19,505 nt of DNA from JACXTP01 sp963827905 (GTDB lineage: Archaea > Thermoplasmatota > Thermoplasmata > Methanomassiliicoccales > UBA472), in assembly GCA_963827905.1 (NCBI GenBank), contig CAWHCB010000005.1:1-19505 (forward strand). Direction: 5' to 3'. The position numbers and the translations under genes are program-made. The notes beneath the pieces were generated by a model. It saw only the letters and a list, made by a program, of their open reading frames with translations, was not told the DNA's origin and searched no databases. Position 1 is the stretch's first letter; each line of letters begins with the position of its first letter. Shown one piece after another: positions 7,156 to 15,957 of this stretch.

Positions 7156-7551
7156 TCACTTGACGTCCTTGTCGTGATGGTCCTTCCAGACGTCATCTCC
7201 CATCTGATCGTACACCGCGGACATCTCATCGGCGCCCTTCAGCTCCGAGCTGCCCTGGTGCGCCAAACGGATGATCTGGTCCTTCTTCAGGATCCAGTAA
7301 TGGATGCGCCAAAGCTTGCCCTTCTTCAGGTGCACCTCCTCCTGGGTGGTGGTGAGGAAGCCTTCCTCCTCCAGCATGTAGAAGACGTCCCGGTCCTCGG
7401 AGGTGAGCCGGTTATCGATGACCTCGCCCTCGAAACCGAAGAAGCTCATCATGTACTCTGCCAACTTCTCGATGTCATCATCGGACATGCCCTTCTTGCC
7501 CAAAGTGTTCTTAAGGGCTGAAATGACATCCTGCATGCTGACAACTGTCAA
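7156..7551 (-). CDS. Uncharacterised acidic soluble protein (possibly DUF6015-like)
   Basis: This is an intact 131-residue protein without membrane segments or cysteines. It opens with a helical segment (MQDVISALKNTLGKKG), followed by an acidic helix (DDDIEKLAEYMMSFFGF). The middle EDRDVFYMLEEEGFLTT and LWRIHYWILKKDQI resemble a small winged-helix-like fold. I do not recognise a characterised function; it recalls archaeal proteins annotated as DUF6015, from memory only. TTG 7551 is 5-6 bases from a strong ggggggag ribosome site and is preferred; ATG 7536 is about 20 bases away. A TATA box at 7585-7590 gives it its own promoter, although it follows the transporter locus on the same strand. Confidence 0.75.
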   Translation of the reverse strand: MTVVSMQDVISALKNTLGKKGMSDDDIEKLAEYMMSFFGFEGEVIDNRLTSEDRDVFYMLEEEGFLTTTQEEVHLKKGKLWRIHYWILKKDQIIRLAHQGSSELKGADEMSAVYDQMGDDVWKDHHDKDVK

Positions 7552-7582
7552 ATTGACTCCCCCCCTGGCATAATGTTCCTGA

Positions 7583-7592
7583 CATATAATGA
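7583..7592 (-). promoter_or_regulatory. TATA box before the 131-residue protein gene
   Basis: Minus-strand ATTATATGT lies about 36 bp upstream of TTG 7551 and predicts transcription start near 7562, just before the ggggggag ribosome site. Confidence 0.45.
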
Positions 7593-7611
7593 TTCTCGAT
7601 TTGCTATCGAT

Positions 7612-7934
7612 TCAGAAATCATGATGACTGGTTCGCTCACATCCTCCAGCGGCGCCCAACGCCCCTTGTGCCCCCCACGCCTTGAGATAGATGTGGACCT
7701 GCACGGCGACCAAGGCCACGAGGACCACCACCGCCAAGATGATGCCAGGTGAAGTCCGTCGATGCGGTTGTAGACCTCTAACACCACAACGACATCGACG
7801 AACATGCAGAACAGCACGTACCAGTATCGGGCATACGTGCCTTTGAACCATTCGGACCAACTCTCCTCCTGATCCGGCTCTCGGTTCCGTACGAACGGGG
7901 CGATTGACCTTACGCAGGCCCGCTTTGTGGCCAT
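7612..7934 (-). CDS. Small two-helix membrane protein downstream of dppF, one frameshift
   Basis: From ATG 7934 the protein starts with a basic, cytoplasm-like stretch (MATKRACVRSIAPFVRNREP). An amphipathic segment (SWSEWFKGTYARYWY) and a membrane helix (VLFCMFVDVVVVLEVY) follow. The frame breaks near 7748-7750; adding one base continues as HPGIILAVVVLVALVAVQVH, a second membrane helix, to a stop at 7612, about 107 residues in all. No family is recognised. It starts 7 bases after the dppF stop, so it is probably the last gene of the peptide transporter operon and may be an accessory subunit; that role is inference. Confidence 0.65.
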
Positions 7935-7941
7935 ATGCCCC

Positions 7942-9067
7942 TCAACGGAAGTGGCAGGCCACCAGGTGGCCGTCCCCCTTGTCCTCCAAGGGCGGGCTCG
8001 GTCCATCTCGCATATCTCCTGACGGTAGCGGCACCGGGTATGGAAACGGCATCCCGATGGCGGATTGACCGGACTGGGCACGTCACCGGAAAGGACGAGC
8101 CTGTCGCGTTTGTGCTCCGGGTCAGGCACCGGGATGACGGATAGCAGCGCCTCGGTGTACGGGTGCATGGGTTCCTTGAATATGTGGTCCTTGGTCCCCG
8201 ACTCCACTATCTTGCCCAGATACATCACGTTGACCCGGTCGCACATGTAGCGGATGGTGGACAGGTCGTGGGAGATGAAGAGTAGGTGAGGTTCGAGGTC
8301 GCGCTGCAGATCGTTGAGCAGGTTCAGTATCTGCGCCTGTACCGACACGTCCAAGGCGGAGGTCGGCTCGTCCAAGGACGATGAGGTCCGGGTTAAGCGC
8401 CAACGCCTGCGCCACGCCGATCCTCTGCCTCTGCCCCCCGCTGAACTCATGCGGATAGCGATAGAGGTGGTCCGGGTTCAGGCCCACCTCTCTCCATGAG
8501 CATCTGCACGCGGTCTATGACCTCTGGACCTCGGGCCACGCCGTGCACCATCAGCGGTTCCCCGATGATGTCCTTGATCAGCATGCGGGGATTGAGCGAG
8601 GAGTACGGGTCCTGGAAGACTATCTGCATCTCTCGCCTCATCAGGCGGAGGTTCTCGTCCTTCTTGCGGTTCAAGGCGTAACGCTCTCGCAGCTCCCATA
8701 GCTCCCGCATGCTCGGGTCGGAGGGTCGGGGCACCTTCTTCTTTTTCTTATCGCTGGCCTTCTGCTTCGTCTTGCCGAAGGTCTCCGCCTCCAGGGCCTC
8801 CAGCTCCTTCATCCTGGCCCGGTCCTTGCCGGGCATCTTGTAGTAGATGTTGCCGCTGGTGGGCGGGATGAGCAGGAGGGTGCATCTACCAGTGGTGGTC
8901 TTGCCGCATCCGCTCTCGCCGACCAGACCGAGGGTCTCGCCTCGTTTGATATGGAAATCGATATCGTCGATGGCCTTGACCGCGGCGAGTTCCTTTTTGA
9001 AGAAGCCCCCGCGGATGGGGAAGTACTTCTTCAGGTTGGAGGCCTCGATGAGGTATTCCTCGCTCAT
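7942..9067 (-). CDS. dppF: Peptide ABC transporter ATPase DppF-type, three frameshifts
   Basis: This is one of two ATPases that would drive peptide import through the membrane pair encoded upstream. Its start ATG 9067 overlaps the dppD stop (ATGA). Seen in order: Walker A GESGCGKT (residues 50-57), Q-loop VFQDPYSSLNP (Gln152), signature FSGGQRQRIG, Walker B DLIVLDEPTSALD, H-loop ISHDLS and the Opp/Dpp C-terminal region GCRFHTRCRY. Between Walker A and Q-loop is a lysine- and glutamate-rich insertion of roughly 60 residues (about 78-140). Three 1-base changes break the frame: an extra base near 8490, an extra C at about 8372-8373, and a missing base near 8002. The corrected protein of about 374 residues ends at 7942. 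All catalytic motifs survive once corrected. Confidence 0.9.
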
Positions 9068-10573
9068 AAGGTCACCCCCGTGTAAAGGTGACAGGCGGCA
9101 AGGTGGTTGGGCCTTATCTCCATCATGGGCGGCTTCTCCTTGCGGCAGATGTCCATGGCGTACGGGCAACGGGGATGGAAGCGGCAGCCGGTCGGCGGCT
9201 TGATCAGATTGGGCACGTTGCCCTCGATGGTCTCCAGCCGGGGCAGGTCGATGTTGACCTTGGGTATGGAGTTCATCAATCCCTGCGTATAGGGGTGCAA
9301 CGGCTCCTTGAACACCGGGCCAGTAGGGCCGATCTCGGCGATCACGCCGGCGTACATGACCCCCACGCGGTCGCATATCTCCGCCACGACACCCGAGGTT
9401 GTGGGTGATCATGAGGATGGAGGTGCCGGTCTCCTCCTGCAGCTCGCGCATCAGCTTCAGGATCTGGGCCTGGATGGTGACGTCCAACGCGGTGGTCGGC
9501 TCGTCGGCTATGAGCATCTGCGGCTTGCAGGCCAGGGCGATGGCGATCATCACCCGCTGCTGCATCCCTCCGCTCAGCTCGTGCGGGTAGGAGTTGACCA
9601 CCTTCTGCGGGTCGGGTATGCGCACCAGGCGAAGCATGCGCTCGGCGCGTTCCATCGATTCCAGCTTGATACGGCGACCGGCCAGGCGCTTGTTGATGAA
9701 CGAGTAGGGGTTCTTCTTGACGCGCTTCAGCTTGGCGGCGGTATAACTGAGCGACATGGTCTTGAGGGGCTTGAGCGGTACCGCCTTGAAGTAGTTGTCA
9801 CAGTTAGGGCAACGGTCCATCTCGTCCTGTACGGCCGAGCTGCAGATGCTGCATTTGTTCTCGCCCTTGACGTCCTTGATCTTCTTGGCCAGCTTGTGGG
9901 TCTTGAGGTATTTCTTCTCCTCCTCCACGGACTTGAGCGCCGAGTTGGCCAGCTCCCTGCGCTCGTGCAGCAGCAGCACCTCGGAGATCTGGTAACCGGC
10001 GGTGAACACCGGGTTCAGCGCGGCCATGGGCTCCTGGAAGATCATGGAGATGTACTTGCCCCGGATCTTCTGCATGTACTTCTTGGTGCGGGGGATGAGG
10101 TCGTACTTGTTGAGAATGGCATAGAGCTCTTTGTCCAGATCGGATATCTTGGCATCGCGCTCCGGGGAGGCGGGTTGTTTCCAGAGCAAATTCCAACGAG
10201 CGGTGATGTCGGCCACCGCCTTCTGCTCGGCCAGCTCCTTCTCCAACCTCTTGATCTGCGGGTCGTCCTTGGGCAGATCGGGCTTGGACCTCAGCTCGTT
10301 TATCTCCTCCTGGATCCTCTGCATCTCCTCCTCCGTTCCACCCGGTGGCATGAAGAAGATCCTGCCCTTCTCGATCTTCCCCGGAGGCTGGGGTATCAGC
10401 TTCATGACGCTGTTGGCGGTGACGCTCTTTCCGCATCCGGTCTCGCCCACCAGGCCAAAGGTCTCCCCCTTGAACAGCGTGAGGTTGACGCCGTCGATGG
10501 CCTTGACCACTCCGGATTGGGTATAGAAATTCACGTACAGGTTCTGTATCTCGACCATCTTCTCTTTGCTCAT
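9064..10573 (-). CDS. dppD: Peptide ABC transporter ATPase DppD-type with long insertions and a zinc-ribbon motif, one frameshift
   Basis: This is the second ATPase of the peptide importer. At about 502 residues it is much longer than the usual 320-330. Walker A GETGCGKS is at 43-50, the Q-loop at Gln180, signature LSGGMQQR at 333-340, Walker B MLIADEP at 353-359 and H-loop His391. The excess lies in two insertions. Residues about 75-170 are charged and coiled-coil-like, between Walker A and the Q-loop. Residues about 205-300, between Q-loop and signature, contain CSIC (241-244) and CPNC (255-258), a likely zinc ribbon. The C-terminal region has the Opp/Dpp cysteine motif (GCRFHPRCPY), which in a bacterial DppD is reported to bind an iron-sulfur cluster. 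One extra base in a C run at 9392-9394 shifts the frame; the true end is TGA at 9064-9066, overlapping the dppF ATG. Confidence 0.9.
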
Positions 10574-10577
10574 GGGC

Positions 10578-11586
10578 TCACCTCCGTGCCCTCGGGTCCA
10601 TTATATCTCGGAGAGCATCACCCAACAGTGCGAAGCCCATGACGAATAACAATATGGCCAGCCCGGGGATGGTCACCATCCACCAGGGATTTATCAGCTC
10701 GCCGTTGTATTCGACCGTGCTCATGAAATACTCCTGGCCATCTGAGACCATCTTGCCCCACTCCGCCGTTCCCGGCGGCACGCCGAAACCGATGTAGCTA
10801 AGGGCCGCGGCCACCAGCACCACTGCCCCCAGGTCCATGGTTATGGACACGATCATCGGGGCCATGGAATTGGGGATGATGTGCCGGAACAATATGCGCG
10901 ACTTCTTCACGCCCACCGCCCGGGCCGCCTCCACATAGGTGCTCTCCTTGACCGAGAGCACCTGCCCTCGGACCAGTCGAGCGTATGGAGGCCACCAAAC
11001 TATGATCAATGAAAGCATGATATTTTCCAAATTTCGCGATAGCACGGCCACTATCGCCATCGACAGTATCAGTCCTGGTATCGATAGGAAGATGTCAGTG
11101 ATGCGCATCACGATCTCATCGAACCAACCTCCTACGTATCCAGATAGGGCACCGACTAGAATTCCTATGATGGCCGCACAGAAGACCACGTAGATGGAGA
11201 CCAGAATTGAAAGCCTCGCCCCCCAGACTATTCCATAATAGATGTCGGAGCCCCATTTTCCCGTTCCGAATGGATGACCCTCCGCACCTGGTGGCTTTGG
11301 TGGCTCATAGTCTTTAGGCATCTGGTAAGGGTCCTGGTAGACTGGTGGTGCCAGGTAAGGCGCCATCAAGGCCATGGCAATGATGGCTATCAAGATCAAT
11401 AGACCAGTGACCGCAAGGGGGTTCTTCAGGATGAGCTTCATCGAGGTCTTGAAGGAGTTGATCCGCGGCTTCATGGTCTTACGCATAGGTGGCCAATGTA
11501 CCCGTGTTGCTGAGCCCCATCCTAGGTTTCTTGACCTTGGCTGCCTTCTGTTTTGCCTCTTTCTTGGCCTTGGGTTCCTTTGCCAT
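10578..11586 (-). CDS. dppC: Peptide ABC transporter permease DppC-type, one frameshift
   Basis: This is the second membrane subunit of the peptide importer. After ATG 11586 comes a lysine- and alanine-rich soluble start (MAKEPKAKKEAKQKAAKVKK), a frame break near 11478-11486 where one extra base must be removed, and then KTMKPRINSF and six predicted helices. These include the first (LAVTGLLILIAIIAMALMAPYLA) and the last (WWMVTIPGLAILLFVMGFALL). The HPFGTGKWGSDI motif and the EAA loop (EAARAVGVKKSRILFRHIIP), which contacts the ATPases, are diagnostic. The corrected length is about 335 residues. It begins 4 bases after the dppB stop and ends 4 bases before dppD. A later start (ATG about 11473) would avoid the frameshift but lose the operon-style spacing. 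Confidence 0.92.
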
Positions 11587-11590
11587 ATGA

Positions 11591-12610
11591 TCACTCCAGT
11601 TTGACCCTTGGGTCCAGGTAGGCATACATTATGTCCACTATGAGGTTTCCAAAGACATAGATGATGGCCACCAGCAGGGTGAATCCCATGATGGAGTTCC
11701 AATCCAGGGCTAGGATGGCTGATGCGGACCATTGGCCCAGTCCAGGCCATTTATAGATGGATTCGGTCAGCACCGCCCCGGCCAGCAGACCTCCGAACGC
11801 CAATGCCGCCACCGTCACGGTCGGGATCATTGCGTTGCGTCGGGCGTGGCGCTTGATGACGGTCGATTCCGGCAGACCTTTGGCGCGAGCGGCCTTTACA
11901 TAGTCCTGGTTCAAAACCTCAAGCATGCTGGAACGCATGATCCTGATGATGAGGGCGATGGTGCCGAACGCCAGAGTGATGGCGGGAAGGGCGATGTGCC
12001 AAAGCAGGTCTGTAAGGAAAGCGTAATCGAGGGCGATTATCGCGTCCAATATCAGGAAACCGGTGTACTCCTCGTAGCCATTGATCAGATAATAATCGCT
12101 GTACTGGCCACCCGAAGGGAATAGGTCCAAATTTAGATAGAATACGTTCAGTAGCAACAGACCGAGCCAGAAAATGGGTATGGATACCCCTAGCAGGGAT
12201 ATGGCGCGAACGGCATGGTCTGACAACTTGTCCTTGCGCACAGCGATGGCAGTTCCCACGAATATACCGACCACAATACCGATGACCATTGCAAAGAATG
12301 TAAGTTCGAAAGTAGCAGGGAAATAATCTTGAATGGATTCGGTCACAGGTCTGTTACCATCAACTTTTGAGAGGCCCCAATCCCCATGTATTATTCCATT
12401 GAGCCAATAAAGATATTGCACCCAGATTGGATCATTGAGGTGGTACTCATCATATATCTGCGCTATCTGGTTCTCATTCATGCGCTCGGTGATGTATGCC
12501 GCTCCTGGGTCCCCGGTGATCCTTGTCAGGGTGAAGACCAGAATGGTCACACCGAGGAGTACTGGGATGAGTAATAACAGTCTTCGTATGATGTAGGAGG
12601 TCATTCTCAT
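11591..12610 (-). CDS. dppB: Peptide ABC transporter permease DppB-type
   Basis: This is the first membrane subunit of the peptide importer, intact at 339 residues. The first helix (RRLLLLIPVLLGVTILVFTL) is followed by the extracytoplasmic DPG/LNDPIWVQYLYWLNG region, five further helices and the EAA loop (YVKAARAKGLPESTVIKRHA), ending GLLAGAVLTE...YAYLDPRVKLE. ATG 12610 is 6 bases from a ggtgat ribosome site; an in-frame GTG at 12616 and ATG at 12604 are alternatives. The gene heads the dppBCDF unit and has its own TATA boxes, separated from the upstream binding-protein gene by about 230 bases. Confidence 0.94.
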   Translation of the reverse strand: MRMTSYIIRRLLLLIPVLLGVTILVFTLTRITGDPGAAYITERMNENQIAQIYDEYHLNDPIWVQYLYWLNGIIHGDWGLSKVDGNRPVTESIQDYFPATFELTFFAMVIGIVVGIFVGTAIAVRKDKLSDHAVRAISLLGVSIPIFWLGLLLLNVFYLNLDLFPSGGQYSDYYLINGYEEYTGFLILDAIIALDYAFLTDLLWHIALPAITLAFGTIALIIRIMRSSMLEVLNQDYVKAARAKGLPESTVIKRHARRNAMIPTVTVAALAFGGLLAGAVLTESIYKWPGLGQWSASAILALDWNSIMGFTLLVAIIYVFGNLIVDIMYAYLDPRVKLE

Positions 12611-12643
12611 TGACACATCACCCTTCTTCGGAGGACCACGATG

Positions 12644-12702
12644 CTATAAAAAGATTTTCAATGTCCAGCATCATTTTTCCATCGATGCCAGCATTTATAA
12701 AC
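12644..12702 (-). promoter_or_regulatory. Promoter region of dppBCDF with two TATA-like boxes
   Basis: Minus-strand CTTTTTATAG (about 12653-12644) lies about 38 bp before ATG 12610 and fits a short-leader transcript. A second box, GTTTATAAATGC (12702-12691), would give a leader of about 55 bases. Both fit the archaeal TATA consensus; which one is used cannot be told from sequence. Confidence 0.5.
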
Positions 12703-12707
12703 TTCTT

Positions 12708-12758
12708 CCTCGCGAGGTTATAAGATGACACAATAAACCTCTGATTGACATAATGTCA
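12708..12758. promoter_or_regulatory. Two palindromes upstream of the dppB promoter (candidate operators)
   Basis: CCTCGCGAGG (12708-12717) is a perfect 10-bp palindrome just upstream of the distal TATA box. TGACAT-A-ATGTCA (12746-12758) is a perfect inverted repeat with a 1-bp spacer, and a further TGACA occurs at 12726-12730. These could bind an activator or repressor of peptide uptake; that is inference. Confidence 0.35.
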
Positions 12759-12788
12759 CCTTTATGATGATTTGATTAGCTAATTTCT

Positions 12789-12795
12789 AAAAAAA
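12789..12795 (-). terminator. Possible poly-T terminator after the binding-protein gene
   Basis: A run of seven T residues on the minus strand lies about 45 bases after the binding-protein stop, in an AT-rich stretch without a clear hairpin. Archaeal RNA polymerase can terminate on such tracts, so the binding protein may be made from a separate transcript. Confidence 0.4.
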
Positions 12796-12839
12796 TAGAA
12801 AATAGGTAAAGGGTTTGAATCCATGTCTCCGCACCCTAA

Positions 12840-15272
12840 TTACTTACTGTAGGTGTAGAAGTACAGACCGGGGTACATCGGGTTGAAATAGTACCCATTG
12901 ACCCAGGTCCGTTCGACATGGAAGTTGGTCGCCTGCGCGGTCCAGATGTAATAGCAGTTGTCGTACACCGCCATCGAGATGTCGTAGTACATCTCTTCCC
13001 TTACATCGGGATCCAGCTCACTGGCCGCTACCTCGCACATCTCAGTCAAGGTGTCGTTAACGATGCTGCATCTCTTGGAATAGGTACCAGAGCCATGGAT
13101 GAACGGGTTGACATAGTCATCCGGGTCAGCATAGTCTGGGGCCCATCCGAGGAAGAATGCGGGCAATCCGCGACCCCTTAGGACATCGAGATAAGAGGAC
13201 CATTCCAAAGCTTGGGTAGAAATCTGGATGTTACCTTCTATCAATCCAGATGACTGCAAGCTTTCCAGGCTTTCCTTGAGCAGCTGGCATTCCAGAGCCC
13301 TCCCCTCGTTGCCAGAGTTGTACATTAGGGTGAGCTTGAAGCCCCTCTCGCCCCAGGTGTCGCCATCTCCTGTCGCAGCCTGGTTCAGGAAGTCCGCTGC
13401 CAGTGTCAAATTATATTCGTACACTGGAACAGTGTCATTGTAACCGAACATACCGGACGGAATGATACCGTTGGGTTGCTCCGCTCCTCCGAGGAAATAG
13501 GTGTCGATATAGGTTTGGTAGTCGAAGGCATGAGCGAAGGCCAGCCTGACCTTGGGGTCAGCGAAGAAGTCAGACGGTATAGTGTCCGTTCCCGCCGCAG
13601 GGTTGGCGCTCATCTGGATGTCCTGGTTCAGACCTAGGAAGTCAAGGTTGAATGTAGGCAGGTCCTTGACCACCCTCATGTTGCCGTCTGAGGCAACATC
13701 GCTCTCATGGATCCTGGGCACATAGGCACTGTCCGCATCTCCGGCCTGGAGCATCATCAAGCGGGTACCATAGTCGTTGGCCTTCTTGATGATGACATAC
13801 TGCAATGCCGCTGGAGCCTGCCAGTAAGCATCGAAGCGCTTCAACAGGATCTGCTGGTTCCTGACCCACTTCTCCATGGTGAACGGCCCGGTGCCGCAGC
13901 AGTTCTCGTTCATGAACTGGCTCTGCTCACCCATTTCAATACCGCCATTGTCCTCCACGAATTTCATGGAGATGATGGAACCAACGGTGTAGGCCATGAT
14001 GTAGATAAACGCCGGATAGGGCATGGTCAGGTTGAACTGAACAGTGTCCGAATCGACGGCCCAGATGGCCTGGCTGCTTACATTCATCGGTATGTATGCA
14101 GGCTTTACTTCCCACCAAGCTGGTACATCATCAATCTCTTCGTCCCATTATAGTCATAATAATCTGGGATGAGCACTTGTCCGAGCATCCAAGCGGGGCC
14201 ATCGGCATCGTTTATCGCTCAGGACCCGCTGGAAGGAATAGACCACATCCGCAGAGGTCATGGTCTCTCCGTTGTGGAACTTCACATTGGACCTCAGGTT
14301 GAAGGTGTATGTCAGTCCATCCGCGCTGATGCCACCGTTCTCAGCAGTCGGGACCTCGGTTGCAAGCATAGGGATTAGGTCCGCAGCGCTATCGCCGTCG
14401 TACCAAACCAGTGTCTCATAGCAGTTCTGAATCACTTCGCCACCAGCGGTCTCATAGTCCACCGCAGGGTCGAGATAGTCTGGTTCGCCGATCGTGACCA
14501 GCGTGAAAGTGTCAGGGTTCTTTACCGCACCAACCTCACCGCCGACCTTAATCGAGTTATAGTATCTCTGTTCGATTCCCGCAGCGTTCTTAACCTTCAG
14601 GTAGGAATTGAATAACGCCTTGTCACCTTCGTATGTATGGTTCACTTCTGCACCATATACGGCAGCTGATCCATCCCCGAAGTTCCAGGTATAGTTAGTA
14701 ACGTACGAGTTGTCGAAGACCCCCGTATCGTTATAAGCTCCAGAGGAACTTCCCGTAAAATTAACCAAATCCCCGTTCGCTATTATATCGGACGAGGTAG
14801 CCGCTAGCGCGTAGGGTGTCGTGTTCTCATCTGGTTCAGCTGGTGGTACTGGGTTCAGTACCTCAAGCTCCACCAATTCGTTGAAGTTATCGGCCTTCTG
14901 TCCGTTGCCGCTCTCCACCTGCACCCAGACCATGTACATGCCTGGGAATGTGTAGGTGTGTTCAACTGTCTTGGTGGTGGTCGTGGTCTCCAGTCCGTCA
15001 CCGAACTTCCACAAAAATTCCATGTCTTGCCCGAACACATTGGTATTATCGTCTGCTGTTGCCGTGAATGTCACGGGTGCTCCAGCATTCACTACCTCAG
15101 TGTCCGCCGTAACCGATATGCTCGGTTCCGCATTTGAATCCATCCAATAGAGCGCTCCCAATATGGCGGCTGCGATCAAGATGATGACAACGATTATCAC
15201 CAGCATCTTGTTCATTCCGCTCTTCTTTTTGGGGGCAGCTTCCATGGGTGGCTTTTCTCCTTGGCCTTCCAT
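12840..15272 (-). CDS. Membrane-anchored peptide-binding protein with two PKD domains, two frameshifts
   Basis: This is the substrate-binding component of the peptide ABC transporter (SBP family 5). From ATG 15272, which follows a strong aaaggagg site, a cytoplasmic lysine-containing tail leads to one membrane helix (residues about 23-44, MLVIIVVIILIAAAILGALY). Two PKD-like beta domains follow, marked by FLWKFGDG (about 87-93) and YTWNFGDGS (about 194-202). The binding domain begins near 255 (FTLVTIGEPDYLDPAVDYET) with YTFNLRSNVKFHNGE, the family signature. The frame breaks near 14213-14217 (one extra base) and in a C run near 14110 (one base missing); the corrected protein is about 810 residues. 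The usual archaeal form lacks PKD domains, which here may act as a stalk that holds the binding domain off the surface. The gene precedes dppBCDF on the same strand. Confidence 0.92.
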
Positions 15273-15280
15273 TAGCTTTT

Positions 15281-15288
15281 CCTCCTTT
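15281..15288 (-). promoter_or_regulatory. Ribosome-binding site of the binding-protein gene
   Basis: Minus-strand AAAGGAGG, 8 bases before ATG 15272, is the strongest Shine-Dalgarno match noticed in the window and fixes this start. Confidence 0.7.
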
Positions 15289-15337
15289 CTCCCCTCCGCA
15301 AAACTAGCGGGAGATTACAATTGGAACAACTTCTTCG

Positions 15338-15347
15338 CTATAAATAC
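15338..15347 (-). promoter_or_regulatory. TATA box of the binding-protein gene
   Basis: Minus-strand GTATTTATAG lies about 70 bp upstream of the start and predicts transcription start near 15314, giving a leader of about 40 bases that includes the aaaggagg site. The perfect inverted repeat TCAAAG-ACG-CTTTGA (15400-15414) lies about 55 bp further upstream and could bind a regulator. Confidence 0.5.
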
Positions 15348-15587
15348 GTTACTAGTTTTCAGAAATAAAAATGTACCATCCAGTATGTAAAAAAGTCGTT
15401 CAAAGACGCTTTGATAGAGGCATATTAACAACTTATTCTAATTATTGCAGTAAATGCATCAAAAATGCTGATAATAATGGGAATATTGTTGACATAAAGT
15501 CCAATCGAAAGGCATAATGATAATTCTAGGGTAATTACGAAATTCGTTGCTGAGTCAGCCGTTGAGCAGGGCTCTGAAATGTGAGTG
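15348..15587. other. AT-rich intergenic stretch between the binding-protein gene and cutA
   Basis: No convincing gene is seen. Short open frames here have AT-rich, low-information translations and no ribosome sites. The stretch holds the inverted repeat at 15400-15414, an imperfect repeat pair (ttattgcag near 15438 and ctgataataa near 15468), and a TGACAT near 15490 that resembles the half-site found upstream of dppB. Confidence 0.5.
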
Positions 15588-15596
15588 GTATTAAGT
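15588..15596 (+). promoter_or_regulatory. TATA box of cutA
   Basis: GTATTAAGT lies about 30 bp upstream of ATG 15621, consistent with a leaderless or nearly leaderless cutA transcript and supporting the ATG over the later TTG start. Confidence 0.45.
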
Positions 15597-15620
15597 AGTC
15601 GAGCGAATCCGTAATTCATC

Positions 15621-15957
15621 ATGGTCGACGACAGGGCTCTCAACGTTGTTGGTCACCTTCCCGGACCGAACGGTGGCCGACGCCATCGTCTCGGATCTGA
15701 TGGAGGTTCGTCTGATCGCCTGCGCAAACCTCTTCCCGGTGGAATCAAGCTACCGATGGGAGGGCAAGGTCGAGCATGCCTCGGAATGGGTCGCGCTGCT
15801 CAAGATACGGGACGAGGATTTTCATAAGGTGAAGGAGAGGATGATCAAGCGTCATCCTTACCAGGTGCCCTGCATCGTGCGCTATGAGATCGCCGATGGC
15901 CATCCCCCCTACCTGGAATGGATCAGAGCGTCGACAGCTCCACCTCAGGGGGATTGA
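15621..15957 (+). CDS. cutA: CutA1-family divalent cation tolerance protein, probable frameshift near the start
   Basis: CutA1 proteins are small trimeric proteins linked to divalent metal tolerance, with an unclear biochemical role. The family pattern is complete: VTFPDRTVADAIVSDL, LIACANLFPVESSYRWEGK, WVALLKIRDEDF and HPYQVPCIVRYEIADGHPPYLEWI. In the present sequence this frame opens only at TTG 15646. An ATG at 15621 lies about 30 bp after a TATA box in another frame; removing one base near 15646-15650 joins them as MVDDRALNVV followed by the conserved strand, about 111 residues, the usual size. I therefore give the ATG start with one probable indel. Its 3' end overlaps the convergent mptE gene by 35 bases. 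Confidence 0.85.

Noticed and set aside
8447..10573. Apparent 708-residue fusion of two ABC ATPases
   Set aside because: An extra base at 9392-9394 moves the reading through the dppD end into dppF in one frame. Correcting it gives two genes with a normal ATGA overlap.
9308..10642. 444-residue open frame on the plus strand over dppD
   Set aside because: It is antisense to the conserved ATPase; the Leu-, Gly- and His-rich translation is typical of a complement of GC-rich coding sequence.
15425..15643. 72-residue open frame on the minus strand in the gap before cutA
   Set aside because: It has AT-rich composition, no ribosome site or promoter and no recognisable motif, and it overlaps the cutA promoter and start.
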